A stretch of DNA of 64,000 bases, taken from NCBI GenBank assembly GCA_930633495.1, contig CAKNFJ010000001.1, positions 3,371,001-3,435,000 on the forward strand, written 5' to 3'. Source of the stretch: Hyphomicrobiales bacterium (GTDB taxonomy: Bacteria > Pseudomonadota > Alphaproteobacteria > Rhizobiales > Beijerinckiaceae). The notes beneath the pieces are model-generated. The model ran no database searches and was not told the origin of the DNA. It was given only the letters and a program-made list of their open reading frames with translations. Positions 1 through 8,356 of this stretch are shown piece after piece. The translations under genes were made by a program, and so were the position numbers. Each line of letters starts with the position of its first letter. Position 1 is the first letter of the stretch.

Positions 1-1065
1 GAAGTGTCCGGCGGCGCCGAGTTCGAAGGCCTCGATCAGGTTGTGGTTGACATAGGCGTAGATGCCCGGCTGCAGGAAGGTGTAGAGGGCCGCGCCCGCG
101 CAGCCGCCGGGGATGAACCAAGTCTCGAGGTCGCGCTCCGGCGGGTTGCGGAACTTGCCGGTGGCCCAGACGTAGTCGCCATGGCCGCCGATCAGGTGGG
201 GCCGCGTGTCGCGGTTGGCCTGTGAATGCACGATCAACACGGTCTCGCCGACCTTGGCGGTGAGGGCGTTCTTGCCGGTCAGCGCGCCGACCTTGCCGTT
301 GAAGACGACATGGGTCGGGGTCAGCGTCCGCATCGCCTTGATCACGTCCTCATGCGCCTCGCCGGGGCTGGCATAGCGCTTGAACTTGCCGTTCTCGTCG
401 CGCGGCACATAGAAATCCTGCTCGCCGACATAATAGACCTTGTCGTATTTCAGGGCCTTGCCTTGGCCATCCTTCAGCCCGTCGCGCGGCAGCACCATGA
501 TGGCGCCGTTCATGCCGGCGGTGACGTGCCAGGGCACCATGCCCGGAGGGGCGCAGTGGTAGACGAACACGCCCGGCCGGGTGGCCTTCCAGCGCAGCAC
601 GACCTTCTCGCCGGGGTTGACCTCGGTCAGGCCGCCGCCACCGAGCGCACCGGTCGACGAATGGAAGTCGATATTGTGCATCAGCTCGTTGGTTTCGGCG
701 TTGATCAGCGTCAGCTCGACATAGTCGCCCTCATGCACGACCATCAGCGGGCCGGGCACGGTGCCGTTGAAGGTGAAGGCGAAGGTCTCGGTGCCGGCCT
801 CGTCGAGGACGATCTTCTTCTCGTGGATCGTCATCTCGAATTCGACGAGCTTCGGCCCGCCAGTCGCGATCTGCTCATGCGCATGCACGAAGGGGGGATC
901 GACCAGCTTCGCCTTGACGCGCGGCAGCTTGGCGATATCGGCGGCGGTGGCCTTGGTCATCACGGCCTGCGCCTGCGCCGGCGCGGAAGCGGCCTGGACG
1001 ATCGCCCCCGTGGCCGCCGCTCCCGCCAGAACGCTGCGGCGGGTCAGTTTGAGCTCTTCGCCCAT
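1..1065 (-). CDS. nirK: Copper-containing nitrite reductase NirK (C-terminus beyond the window)
   Basis: Periplasmic enzyme that reduces nitrite to nitric oxide, the defining step of denitrification. The frame is open to base 1, so 355 residues are seen and only a short C-terminal tail should be missing. The N-terminus carries a Tat-like export signal ([12 protein letters not shown], residues 7-18). Two cupredoxin domains follow. Copper ligands are visible as His130 and His135 (MHNIDFH), His170-Cys171 (YHC), His180 and Met185 (HVTAGM), with the spacing of known NirK proteins. The ATG at 1065 has AAGGAGA seven bases upstream. A TTG-N8-CAA box lies 79 bases upstream, so NO-dependent activation by the NnrR-like regulator at 8984-9691 is likely. 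Identification is secure. Confidence 0.97.
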   Translation of the reverse strand, partial: MGEELKLTRRSVLAGAAATGAIVQAASAPAQAQAVMTKATAADIAKLPRVKAKLVDPPFVHAHEQIATGGPKLVEFEMTIHEKKIVLDEAGTETFAFTFNGTVPGPLMVVHEGDYVELTLINAETNELMHNIDFHSSTGALGGGGLTEVNPGEKVVLRWKATRPGVFVYHCAPPGMVPWHVTAGMNGAIMVLPRDGLKDGQGKALKYDKVYYVGEQDFYVPRDENGKFKRYASPGEAHEDVIKAMRTLTPTHVVFNGKVGALTGKNALTAKVGETVLIVHSQANRDTRPHLIGGHGDYVWATGKFRNPPERDLETWFIPGGCAGAALYTFLQPGIYAYVNHNLIEAFELGAAGHF

Positions 1066-1137
1066 GGCTTGTCTCCTTGCCCAAAGACCGTTGATCTATC
1101 GGTCGTGAGGACTTTAGGAGCCTGGCGAAATTGGTCT

Positions 1138-1151
1138 TTGTTGCAGCACAA
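1138..1151. promoter_or_regulatory. NnrR/FNR-type box upstream of nirK
   Basis: TTGTTGCAGCACAA fits the TTG-N8-CAA pattern bound by Crp/Fnr-family denitrification regulators. Its centre lies about 79 bases before the nirK start. Binding is inferred from the match, its position, and the three similar boxes at 3783, 8926 and 9823. Confidence 0.6.
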
Positions 1152-1178
1152 CATCTTTGACGATCGTACGCGCCGCCG

Positions 1179-1463
1179 TTACTCGGCGGCGATCATCGCC
1201 GGCTCCCAGGCCGGCTCGTAGGTCAGCGTGACCGTGACGGCCACGACGCCCTCGACCGCGCCGGCCGCCATAGCAACGGCCTCCTTCAGGAAGCCGGCCA
1301 GCGGGCAGCCGCGCGTGGTCGTCGTCATGGTGATCGCGACGTGGCCGCCCGGCGCCGCCGCGATGGCATAGATCAGGCCGAGATCGACGACGCTGCGGCC
1401 CATCTCGGGATCGAGCACGTCGCGCAGCGCGATCTCGACGAGGCGTTCCAGATTGGCGCTCAT
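1179..1463 (-). CDS. DUF59/MIP18-family metal-sulfur cluster protein (PaaD/SufT-like)
   Basis: A 94-residue single-domain protein of the DUF59 family, whose members help assemble or deliver iron-sulfur clusters. It shows the family pattern: VLDPEMGRSVVDLGLIY (residues 16-32), then TRGCPLAGF (50-58) with the conserved cysteine Cys53. Its start overlaps the stop of the upstream DUF2249 gene as ATGA, so the two are translationally coupled. It is the last gene of an operon running from 3711 to 1179, just upstream of nirK. A role in maturing or repairing a metal centre during denitrification is inferred from this context. The target is unknown. Confidence 0.85.
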   Translation of the reverse strand: MSANLERLVEIALRDVLDPEMGRSVVDLGLIYAIAAAPGGHVAITMTTTTRGCPLAGFLKEAVAMAAGAVEGVVAVTVTLTYEPAWEPAMIAAE

Positions 1464-2017
1464 CCGTGTGTCCTCCCGCCGCCATGGCGCACGAGCAGGC
1501 GATAGGCCGTGCCGGAGGCATCGAAGTTCCCGGCCCATTCGTGCTGGCGCTTGGCCAGCTCGGGAAAGAGAAAGACCGGCTCCCGCGCCAGCAGGGCGAA
1601 CAACACGTCGCCGGGCTGGAGGCCTTCCAGCGCTTCGAGAATGCGCACCATCGGCTCCGGCGGTTCGAGTTCGATGAGGTCGAGCTCGATCGCCGGGTCG
1701 CCCCAGAAGACGGCGGAAGGGCTGCTGCCGAGGGCGAGGCCCGCGCTGTCCTGCGCATCCTCCTCCCGCAGGCTGTCGACCGGCGAGAAGACGACCTCCC
1801 AATCGCCGCCGCCCAACGCGCGGTCGCGCGCGGCGAAGCCGCGATTGGCCATGACCGAGAACAGCGGTACCGGGCGGAAGGGCGCGACGAGGCGCAAGGA
1901 TTCGCCCGGCGCGAGGGCGCTGACCGCCTGCATGATCGCCTGGAAAGGCTCTTCGCCGGCCCGCAGCATCGGGCGGACGTCAAGCTCGCGGATTGGCAAT
2001 GCTTCCGATATCGACAT
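1460..2017 (-). CDS. Tandem DUF2249 protein
   Basis: A 185-residue soluble protein with two DUF2249 repeats. The first covers roughly residues 9-75 (ELDVRPMLRAGEEPF, then PGESLRLVAPFRPVPLF) and the second roughly residues 105-175 (ELDLIELEPPEPM, then PGDVLFALLAREPVFLFPEL). DUF2249 domains often occur with hemerythrin-like and denitrification proteins, and their biochemical role is unsettled. I chose the ATG at 2017 because AAAGGAAAT precedes it; in-frame ATGs at 2035 and 2068 are possible. The start overlaps the end of the membrane-protein gene by 38 bases, and the stop is coupled to the DUF59 gene. Confidence 0.8.
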   Translation of the reverse strand: MSISEALPIRELDVRPMLRAGEEPFQAIMQAVSALAPGESLRLVAPFRPVPLFSVMANRGFAARDRALGGGDWEVVFSPVDSLREEDAQDSAGLALGSSPSAVFWGDPAIELDLIELEPPEPMVRILEALEGLQPGDVLFALLAREPVFLFPELAKRQHEWAGNFDASGTAYRLLVRHGGGRTHG

Positions 2018-3377
2018 GACGGGATTTCCTTTCATCGCTCCGCGCCAGCAGCAGCCATGGACGTTCATGGGCCATCGGCCGCTCGGCGGCCTTGATCTCG
2101 GACAAGCGGCGCACGCGGAAGAGTTCGACGGCGATCCCGGCGGTTCCCGCGAGGCAGGACATCATGCTCCAGCGAAAGCCGCTCGCGGCGCCGGCCACCA
2201 GCATGGCCGCACCGAGCGCGACGCCGCCATAGTAGAGGAGGAACCACCAGCCCGTGCGCGGCATCGCGACGAGATCGCCGACGCGCGGCGCCGGCCCGCG
2301 TCCGAGCCGGGGCGCATAGGTTTCAAGCCAGGTCATGAAGGAGACGATCTTGACGAGCTGGGCGAGCGTCAGCCCGCCGAGCCAGCCGAAGACGAGCAGC
2401 AGCGCGAGTGCCGCGATCCAACCCTCTTCGGCCCCGGCCAGGACGGCGACCGGTAGCAAGGTCAGGCCGATGCCGAGTGCGGCGAAGGCCGGAATGCTGG
2501 CGAGCATGTTGATTTCGAGCGCCTTGCGACGGCGGGCGCGGTAGAGCGCGAGGATGTCGCGGCCATAGAAGGCGCTTGCCAGCGCGAGCACGGCCAATGT
2601 CGCCGCGACCCAGGCGCTTCCGGGCGCGACACCGGCGAAGGGAGCGGCCAGCCCGGTAAAAGCGAGCCCGAGCCCCAGGCCGGCGAAGGTCAGGACCGGG
2701 CGGATGTGCGCGGGCGGCGGCTCCGGCGCCATCATGAACATGACGAAGAGGCGGTAGCTGACGCCGAAAGCGATGAGGCCGAGCCAGCCGCCGAAGCCGA
2801 GCACGGCATGGAAGGGCAGCGCGTCGGGCAGCAGGGCGACGGCGCCGAGCCAGCCGCCATGGCCGGACAGGATCATCGCGAAGGCAGTGCCGCTCAGCGC
2901 CGTCGCCGCGAGGCAGGCGAGACCGATCAGGACGAAGCGGGCGAACAGCGCGATGGGCCGCGCGCTCAGGAGCGTCCCGACCAGCATCAGGCCGAGCAGG
3001 AAAAAGCCGCAGAGCAGGAACACGGTGGCGAGCGGCAGCAGATCGAGCGGGGCCTCGATCCAGCCGGCGAGGACGGAAAAGCCGGCGCAGAGCAGGGCGA
3101 GGCCCGTGCCGAGCGTGAGCAGGGCCGGCAGCGCCAGCTGCGGAAAGGCGAGGGGGCGGGAGACCAGGACCGGCACGAACTGCAGCAGCGCCCCCGCCAC
3201 GGCGAGGCTGAGCCAGCCGATCGCGACGAGATGCACGAGCACGAGCGTCGAAGGATCGGCGAGACCGGCGGCCGGATATCCGACGCCGACGGCGGCGAGA
3301 GCCTCGGCCGCGATCAGGAAGGCGAGCGCGGCCGCGAAATAGCTCATCGTCCAGCGGGACAGCGATGCCGTCGGCAT
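1980..3377 (-). CDS. Multi-helix membrane protein resembling heme-copper oxidase subunit I
   Basis: About 465 residues, almost entirely hydrophobic, with roughly twelve membrane segments. Segments such as VLVHLVAIGWLSLAVAGALL and FHAVLGFGGWLGLIAFGVSY contain histidines inside helices, as in distant NorB/CcoN-like or NnrS-like proteins found near denitrification genes. I cannot see the full set of heme and copper ligands, so catalysis should not be assumed. The chosen ATG at 3377 avoids overlap with the upstream gene and has GGGAG upstream; ATGs at 3437 and 3458 are possible. It sits in an operon with DUF2249 and DUF59 genes under a TTG-N8-CAA box. A role in NO tolerance or metal-centre handling is inference. 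Confidence 0.7.
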   Translation of the reverse strand: MPTASLSRWTMSYFAAALAFLIAAEALAAVGVGYPAAGLADPSTLVLVHLVAIGWLSLAVAGALLQFVPVLVSRPLAFPQLALPALLTLGTGLALLCAGFSVLAGWIEAPLDLLPLATVFLLCGFFLLGLMLVGTLLSARPIALFARFVLIGLACLAATALSGTAFAMILSGHGGWLGAVALLPDALPFHAVLGFGGWLGLIAFGVSYRLFVMFMMAPEPPPAHIRPVLTFAGLGLGLAFTGLAAPFAGVAPGSAWVAATLAVLALASAFYGRDILALYRARRRKALEINMLASIPAFAALGIGLTLLPVAVLAGAEEGWIAALALLLVFGWLGGLTLAQLVKIVSFMTWLETYAPRLGRGPAPRVGDLVAMPRTGWWFLLYYGGVALGAAMLVAGAASGFRWSMMSCLAGTAGIAVELFRVRRLSEIKAAERPMAHERPWLLLARSDERKSRHVDIGSIANPRA

Positions 3378-3402
3378 GGCTGCGATCTCCCGAGAGGGCG
3401 GC

Positions 3403-3711
3403 TCAGTGACCGCAGGTGCAGGAATGGCCTTCGTCATGGCCGCCGCAATCGGCGTCATGCGCCGCCGTGCCGGCCGCGTTGCGGCCGATCTCGACCTGCC
3501 AGATCTCCGGCCCCTGCACGAGATAGGCCCAGGAATAGGCGCCGGGATAGCGCGCCTCGATCTGCCGGCGCAGCGGCGCGGGGTTGTGGTCGTTGACGAT
3601 GCTGAAGGCCTCGCCCGGCGCCAGACGCTCCAGAATGCCGAAGATCGTCGCGTGGCGGACGACGGGCGGGATCGCGCGGACGTCGAGCGGTTCGAGTGGC
3701 AGGACGGTCAT
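3403..3711 (-). CDS. DUF2249 protein with metal-binding-like His/Cys tail
   Basis: A 102-residue protein with one DUF2249 domain (LDVRAIPPVVRHATIFGIL, residues 9-27, then PGEAFSIVNDHNPAPL, 32-47). The C-terminal tail is rich in His and Cys (HDADCGGHDEGHSCTCGH, residues 85-102) and may bind a metal, which is an inference from composition. It is the first gene of the accessory operon that continues with the membrane protein, the tandem DUF2249 protein and the DUF59 protein. A TTG-N8-CAA box lies 78 bases upstream of the start, almost exactly the distance seen at nirK. The exact function is unknown. Confidence 0.8.
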   Translation of the reverse strand: MTVLPLEPLDVRAIPPVVRHATIFGILERLAPGEAFSIVNDHNPAPLRRQIEARYPGAYSWAYLVQGPEIWQVEIGRNAAGTAAHDADCGGHDEGHSCTCGH

Positions 3712-3782
3712 GGCTTCCGGCTCCGGTTGCGGCCCCGAATGGAGGGCGTTCCGCAGCCTAGCGGCATCGCTTCCGCGGCAAT

Positions 3783-3796
3783 TTGTCGAAGCTCAA
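3783..3796. promoter_or_regulatory. NnrR/FNR-type box upstream of the DUF2249 accessory operon
   Basis: TTGTCGAAGCTCAA matches TTG-N8-CAA. Its centre is about 78 bases before the start at 3711, close to the spacing at nirK (79). It therefore probably gives the accessory operon its own promoter, separate from nor. Confidence 0.55.
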
Positions 3797-3813
3797 ACAA
3801 GGCGCGCGCCGCC

Positions 3814-3969
3814 TCACTGCTCGACATAGAGGATGGCGGCGATGGCGAGCGACATCAGGATCGCGGTGGCGACGCCACCCTTCTGCAGAACCCCCATGCG
3901 ATAGAGCAGCAGCGCCATCACGATGATGGCGGGCGTGGCGATGGCGAGACCCATCTGGGCGTCGGTCAT
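3814..3969 (-). CDS. 51-residue two-helix membrane peptide
   Basis: A short open frame running MTDAQMGLAIATPAIIVM to ILYVEQ, stop at 3814. It holds two hydrophobic stretches (about residues 7-23 and 33-48) separated by a short charged turn (YRMGVLQK), the layout of a small integral membrane peptide. It lies between norD and the DUF2249 operon, on the same strand. I do not recognise the family; small membrane proteins such as NorE/NorF accompany other nor clusters, but this one is not clearly related. The GC-rich third codon positions and the position in the cluster support it being real. Confidence 0.6.
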   Translation of the reverse strand: MTDAQMGLAIATPAIIVMALLLYRMGVLQKGGVATAILMSLAIAAILYVEQ

Positions 3970-4012
3970 GGCGATGTCCTCGGCGAGGGTTGGAGATTGT
4001 CTCGAATTGCGT

Positions 4013-4118
4013 CGTCATTCCGGGCGGAACGAAGTGAAGACCCGGAATCCATCGTAAAGCGCCACGTCCTCCGATGGATTCCGGATCAGCGCCGCTACGC
4101 GGCTTGTCCGGAATGACG
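4013..4118. repeat. Palindromic intergenic repeat
   Basis: A roughly 106-bp imperfect inverted repeat. It opens with CGTCATTCCGGGCGG and closes with TTGTCCGGAATGACG, and the inner parts ACCCGGAATCCATCG and CGATGGATTCCGGA also pair. It could form a long hairpin in DNA or RNA. Elements of this type are dispersed in Bosea/Bradyrhizobium-like genomes (from memory, not searched). It lies between norD and the 51-residue peptide gene and may act as a transcript end or mRNA-stabilising structure. Confidence 0.7.
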
Positions 4119-4178
4119 GAGCACTTCTTCGTGCCGGTTCAAATCTTCGAACTACGGCATTGCCATCGGCCGACCTTC

Positions 4179-6071
4179 TCACGCCGCGAGCGCGCGGTAG
4201 ATCGCCGGCAGGGCAGCCGGCAGGCGCTCGAGCTTCGAGACCACGGCGTGGCCGTTGCGGCCGAAGAGGTGCGGGATATAGGCGCGCGACTCGCGGTCCA
4301 CCGTCACGGCGAAGACGCAGATGCCGGCGCGGCGCGCCTCGATCACCGCCATGCGCGTATCCTCCATGGCGAAGCGGCCCTCGTAATGGTCGATGTCGTT
4401 CGGCTTGCCGTCGGTCAGCACGAGCAGGAGCTTGCGCCGGTCGGGGCGGGCCTTGAGCCCGGCCGCGGCATGGCGGATCGCGGTGCCGATCCTTGTGTAA
4501 TAGCCGGGCTTCAGCGCCGCGATGCGGGCTTCCACGGCAGGCCCCATCGCCTCGTCGAAGCGCTTCACCGTCTCGATCCGGACCCAGTCGCGACGGCGGG
4601 AGGTGAAGGTCAGGATCTCGTGGTGGTCGCCACAGGCGGCGAGCCCGTGGGCGAAGACGGTGAGCGCCTGTTTCTCGACATCGAGCACGCGCAGATCGTC
4701 GAACCAGGAATCGGTCGAAAGCGAGACGTCCATCAGCGTCGTCACGGCGAGGTCGTGCGCCTGCGGCCGGCTGGCAAGGTGGATGCGGTCGCTGCCGGAG
4801 CCGCCGGAAGCGAGATCGGTCTGGCGGCGCACCACCGCGTCGAGATCGAGGTCGGGGCCGTCGATCTGTCCGCGCTGCGGTTCGCGCAGCGGACGCAGCG
4901 CCTCGAACCGGCGGCGGACCTGACGCACCAGCGCGCGGGTCGCGGCGTCCTGCACGGGAGGCGCCAGCTCCTGCCGCGCCATGGCGGCGAGCACCCGGCA
5001 GTGATCCTCGCGATAGGAGGCGCTGCGGAAATCCCATTCGGGGTAGGTCAGGGCGCCGGCGAGCGCCGTCTCGTCCATCGCCTCGGGCGGCAGGTCGAGA
5101 TCGAAGCGGAAGCGCGAGGCCGGGCGGCCCTTGCGCTCGCTCAGCACCATGTCGTCGAGCTCGTCGGCGGCTTCGGGATCGTGCTCCTCGCTGTCGTCGG
5201 AGGGGCGGTCGACCGCGACCATCTCCGACATGGCCAGGATCTTTTCGAAGCGGTTGAGGATGAAGGGGCTGCGCTCGCGCCATTCCTCGGCCGTCTCGTC
5301 GCGGCTGGCGGCATAGGCCTTCATCTGCTCCTCGGCCTTCGTCGAGGCCGGCGGCGGCTGATCCTCGTCGCGACGGCGCGGGCGGGCGGGGGCGGCAGCG
5401 CTCGCCAAGGGCCAGAGCGGCACGCCGAGCGCCGGCAGATAGCCGGGGGGCGTTCGGACGGGCCAGGCTTCGGAGGCGATATCGGCGGTCTTGCCGCGCA
5501 GCAGCGCCTGGATCAGGGCTTCGACCCTGGCCTCGGTCGCGGGCAGCCCCTTGCGCCGGCGCGTCGCGAGCAGGGCCTCGGCCAGCCGGCGATAGACGGG
5601 GCCGAGGCCGGGAAAGGCAGCAAGGACCTGCGCGACCAGCAGCCGGGCCGCCGCGATCAGCGCGAGGTCGCGCCGCAGCGGATCGTCGTCCGTCGCCGGC
5701 CGGGCCGGCATCGTGGCCATGCAGGCAGCGAGCCAGACATAGAAGTCGCGATTGAGGTCGGCTTCCGGGAACAGGGCGATCCGCGTCGGCAGTTGCAGGC
5801 TGTCGGGCGTGCGTAGCGCAAGCGCCAGCCGCTCCTCGCCGAGGCCGACGCGCTGGCGCAGATTGAGCCGATGCCCGGCGACGCGCTCGCGGGCCGGGAC
5901 GATCCTGATGCCGGGCGCGCCGCCGAAGCCGCGGAAGCAGACCGCGAGCGTCGGCGCCATGCTGGCCAGCGTCACCGCCGCCTGCGGATGATGCGGCAGG
6001 CTCGCGGTCTCGCCGACCAGCCTGTGCCAGTAGCGCCCGACGGTCTCTTCCAGCTCGAGGAAGTCCAGCAT
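4179..6071 (-). CDS. norD: NorD, VWA-domain activator of nitric oxide reductase
   Basis: A 630-residue soluble protein that works with the AAA+ ATPase NorQ to mature cNOR, probably by inserting the non-heme iron. The C-terminal von Willebrand A domain shows a MIDAS metal site: DVSLSTDSW near residue 447 and LVLTDGKPND near residue 555. The long middle section is acidic and low in complexity (EEHDPEAADELDD). I chose the ATG at 6071 because AGGAG lies just before it and overlaps the norQ stop, giving a 10-base gap; a longer frame to 6137 would overlap norQ. Last gene of norCBQD. Confidence 0.93.
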   Translation of the reverse strand: MLDFLELEETVGRYWHRLVGETASLPHHPQAAVTLASMAPTLAVCFRGFGGAPGIRIVPARERVAGHRLNLRQRVGLGEERLALALRTPDSLQLPTRIALFPEADLNRDFYVWLAACMATMPARPATDDDPLRRDLALIAAARLLVAQVLAAFPGLGPVYRRLAEALLATRRRKGLPATEARVEALIQALLRGKTADIASEAWPVRTPPGYLPALGVPLWPLASAAAPARPRRRDEDQPPPASTKAEEQMKAYAASRDETAEEWRERSPFILNRFEKILAMSEMVAVDRPSDDSEEHDPEAADELDDMVLSERKGRPASRFRFDLDLPPEAMDETALAGALTYPEWDFRSASYREDHCRVLAAMARQELAPPVQDAATRALVRQVRRRFEALRPLREPQRGQIDGPDLDLDAVVRRQTDLASGGSGSDRIHLASRPQAHDLAVTTLMDVSLSTDSWFDDLRVLDVEKQALTVFAHGLAACGDHHEILTFTSRRRDWVRIETVKRFDEAMGPAVEARIAALKPGYYTRIGTAIRHAAAGLKARPDRRKLLLVLTDGKPNDIDHYEGRFAMEDTRMAVIEARRAGICVFAVTVDRESRAYIPHLFGRNGHAVVSKLERLPAALPAIYRALAA

Positions 6072-6081
6072 CGCGAGGCTC

Positions 6082-6906
6082 CTAGCCGAGGACCGCTCGG
6101 GCGATCTCGACCAACCCGGCGCGGACCTCCGGTTCATCGGTCAGCGGCTCGATCATGGCCGCCATCACGGCTTCGGCGCGCGGCAGGCCGGCGGCGACAA
6201 GGCTCGCGGCATAGACGACGAGGCGGGTCGAGACGCCTTCCTCGATGTCCTGTCCCTTGAGCGTGCGCAGACGCCGGGCGAGATCGACCAGCGGCGCGAC
6301 GGCGCCCTCGTCGAGCCCGCTTTCCTGCGCGGCGACGGCGATCTCCTGCTCGCGCGGCAGGAAGTCGAAGCTGATCGAGACGAAGCGCTGGCGGGTGGAA
6401 GGCTTCAGGTTCTTCAGCAGGTTCTGGTAGCCGGGGTTGTAGGAGACCGCGATCATGAAGGAGGGCGGGGCGGCGAGCAGCTCGCCGGTGCGCTCCAGCG
6501 GCAGGATGCGCCGATCGTCGGTGAGCGGGTGCAGTACCACCGCCACGTCCTTGCGGGCCTCGACGATCTCGTCGAGATAGCACAATCCGCCCTCGCGCAC
6601 GGCCCGCGTCAGCGGCCCGTCGACCCAGATGGTCTCTCCGCCCTTGAGCAGGTGGCGGCCGGTGAGGTCGGCGGCGGAGAGGTCGTCATGGCAGGCGACG
6701 GTGAAGAGCGGCAGGCCGAGCTTTGCCGCCATATGGGCGATGAAGCGGGTCTTGCCCGAGCCGGTCGGCCCCTTGAGCAGGAGCGGCAGGCGGCGCTCCC
6801 AGGCCTTCTCGAACAGGAAGCGCTCGTTGCCCGAGGCGGCGTAGGCGGGAATGTCGAGCGTGTCGGTGGCGGGCGCCGGAACGGGCGGGCGCGGGATCAT
6901 GTTCAT
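6082..6906 (-). CDS. norQ: NorQ, MoxR-type AAA+ ATPase
   Basis: A 274-residue MoxR/CbbQ-family ATPase that, with NorD, activates cNOR. Walker A is GPTGSGKT (residues 46-53) and Walker B is LCYLDE (108-113). A sensor region VSYNPGYQNLLKNLKPSTRQRF follows, which is characteristic of NorQ/CbbQ proteins. AAGGA lies nine bases upstream of the ATG at 6906; an ATG six bases further in is possible. It sits 63 bases after norB and 10 bases before norD in one operon. Confidence 0.95.
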   Translation of the reverse strand: MNMIPRPPVPAPATDTLDIPAYAASGNERFLFEKAWERRLPLLLKGPTGSGKTRFIAHMAAKLGLPLFTVACHDDLSAADLTGRHLLKGGETIWVDGPLTRAVREGGLCYLDEIVEARKDVAVVLHPLTDDRRILPLERTGELLAAPPSFMIAVSYNPGYQNLLKNLKPSTRQRFVSISFDFLPREQEIAVAAQESGLDEGAVAPLVDLARRLRTLKGQDIEEGVSTRLVVYAASLVAAGLPRAEAVMAAMIEPLTDEPEVRAGLVEIARAVLG

Positions 6907-6969
6907 CGCGGAAATCCTTGGAAGAGGGCGGCAACGGCCCGCCGGCCCGGTGACCGGCGGGCCGCGATG

Positions 6970-8334
6970 TCATTCCGCCGGCTGGGCGAGGGCGAGCGGC
7001 TCGGCGCTGCGCTCGCGGCCGGGCACCAGCACGGCCCAGACGAACATCAGCGCCGAGACCACCACGACCACCCCGGAGCCGAGCCGGACCCAGTAGAACA
7101 GGGCGATCTGGTCCTGCACGTCCATGAAGCTCTGGCCGAGCACGCGCTGGAGATGGACCTGGACCACGCCGGCGAAGGTGAGCGCGAAGGTCATCACCGA
7201 CATCGCCGTGCACATCATCCAGAAGCTCGCGATCGAGAGCCACTGATTGTAGGGCGCGCGGCCCTTCAGCTCGGGGATGGCATAGGCCATCACGGCGAGG
7301 TTCAGCATCACATAGGCGCCGAAGAAGGCGAGGTGGCCATGGGCTGCGGTGACCTGCGTGCCGTGGGTATAGTAGTTCACCGAGGAGAGGGTGTGCAGGA
7401 AGCCCCAGACGCCCGCGCCGAAGAAGGCCATCACCGAGCAGCCGATCGACCAGAGCAGGGCTGCCTTGTTGGGATGGTTACGGCCGGCCTTCCAGGTCAT
7501 CTGAATGGTGAAGACCACCATGGTGAAGAAGGGCGCGACCTCCAGCGTCGAGAACAGCGAGCCGATCCACTGCCAGTATCCGGGCGCGCCGATCCAGTAA
7601 TAATGGTGGCCGGTGCCGAGGATGCCGGAGAACAGGGCGAGCCCGACGATGACGTAAAGCCACTTCTCCACGACTTCGCGGTCGACGCCATTGAGCTTGA
7701 TCATCAGGAAGGCCAGGATCGAGGCCATGATCAGCTCCCAGACGCCCTCCACCCAGAGATGAATGACGTACCACCAGTACATCTTGTCGAGCGCGAGATT
7801 GGCCGGGTTGTAGAAGGCGAAGAGGAAGAAGATCGCCAGGCCCCAGAGGCCGAAGAGCAGGATATTGGTGACGGTGGTCTTGCGACCCTTCAGCGAGGTC
7901 ATGGTGACGTTGTACAGGAACATCAGCACGACGACGACGATGCCGACCTTGATCGCGAAGGGCTGCTCCAGGAACTCGCGCCCCTCATGGATGTGGAAGA
8001 GATAGCCGACGACCGCGATCGCCGCCGCGACGAAGAACATCCAGAACTGCACGACCGCGATCCTGCGGCTGTAGAGTTCGGTCTGCGCCTCCTCGGGCAG
8101 CAGGTAATAGGTCGCGCCCATGAAGCCGAGCAGCAGCCAGACGACCAGGGCGTTGGTGTGGATCATGCGCACGATGTTGAAGGGCAGGATGACCGACAGC
8201 GTGTTGGGCAGGACATAGATCAGTCCCGCCACGACCCCGAAGGCGACCTGCGCGATGAACAGGGCGAGCGCCCCGTAGAAATAGAGCATCGCGACGCTTT
8301 GGGTCTGATATCTCGTCGTGTTGTAGCCAGGCAT
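6970..8334 (-). CDS. norB: Nitric oxide reductase subunit B (cNorB)
   Basis: The 454-residue catalytic subunit of cytochrome-c-dependent NO reductase, which reduces two NO to N2O in the inner membrane. About twelve helices are visible. Ligands fit the family: His59 (low-spin heme b), His192 (IHLWVEGVWEL), His243-His244 (GTGHHYYW) for FeB, and His332/His334 (AAHGHLAFFG) for hemes b3 and b. Conserved glutamates Glu196 and Glu265 (LEVAPF) are present. There is no fused quinol-oxidising N-terminal extension, so this is the cNor type that needs NorC. It follows norC by 22 bases. Confidence 0.98.
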   Translation of the reverse strand: MPGYNTTRYQTQSVAMLYFYGALALFIAQVAFGVVAGLIYVLPNTLSVILPFNIVRMIHTNALVVWLLLGFMGATYYLLPEEAQTELYSRRIAVVQFWMFFVAAAIAVVGYLFHIHEGREFLEQPFAIKVGIVVVVLMFLYNVTMTSLKGRKTTVTNILLFGLWGLAIFFLFAFYNPANLALDKMYWWYVIHLWVEGVWELIMASILAFLMIKLNGVDREVVEKWLYVIVGLALFSGILGTGHHYYWIGAPGYWQWIGSLFSTLEVAPFFTMVVFTIQMTWKAGRNHPNKAALLWSIGCSVMAFFGAGVWGFLHTLSSVNYYTHGTQVTAAHGHLAFFGAYVMLNLAVMAYAIPELKGRAPYNQWLSIASFWMMCTAMSVMTFALTFAGVVQVHLQRVLGQSFMDVQDQIALFYWVRLGSGVVVVVSALMFVWAVLVPGRERSAEPLALAQPAE

Positions 8335-8356
8335 GGCTCTCTCCTGTCGCGACGTC

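Noticed and set aside
1091..1104. TTGATCTATCGGTC near nirK as a second Fnr box
   Set aside because: Only the left half matches; the right half lacks CAA. The site at 1138-1151 is complete and better placed.
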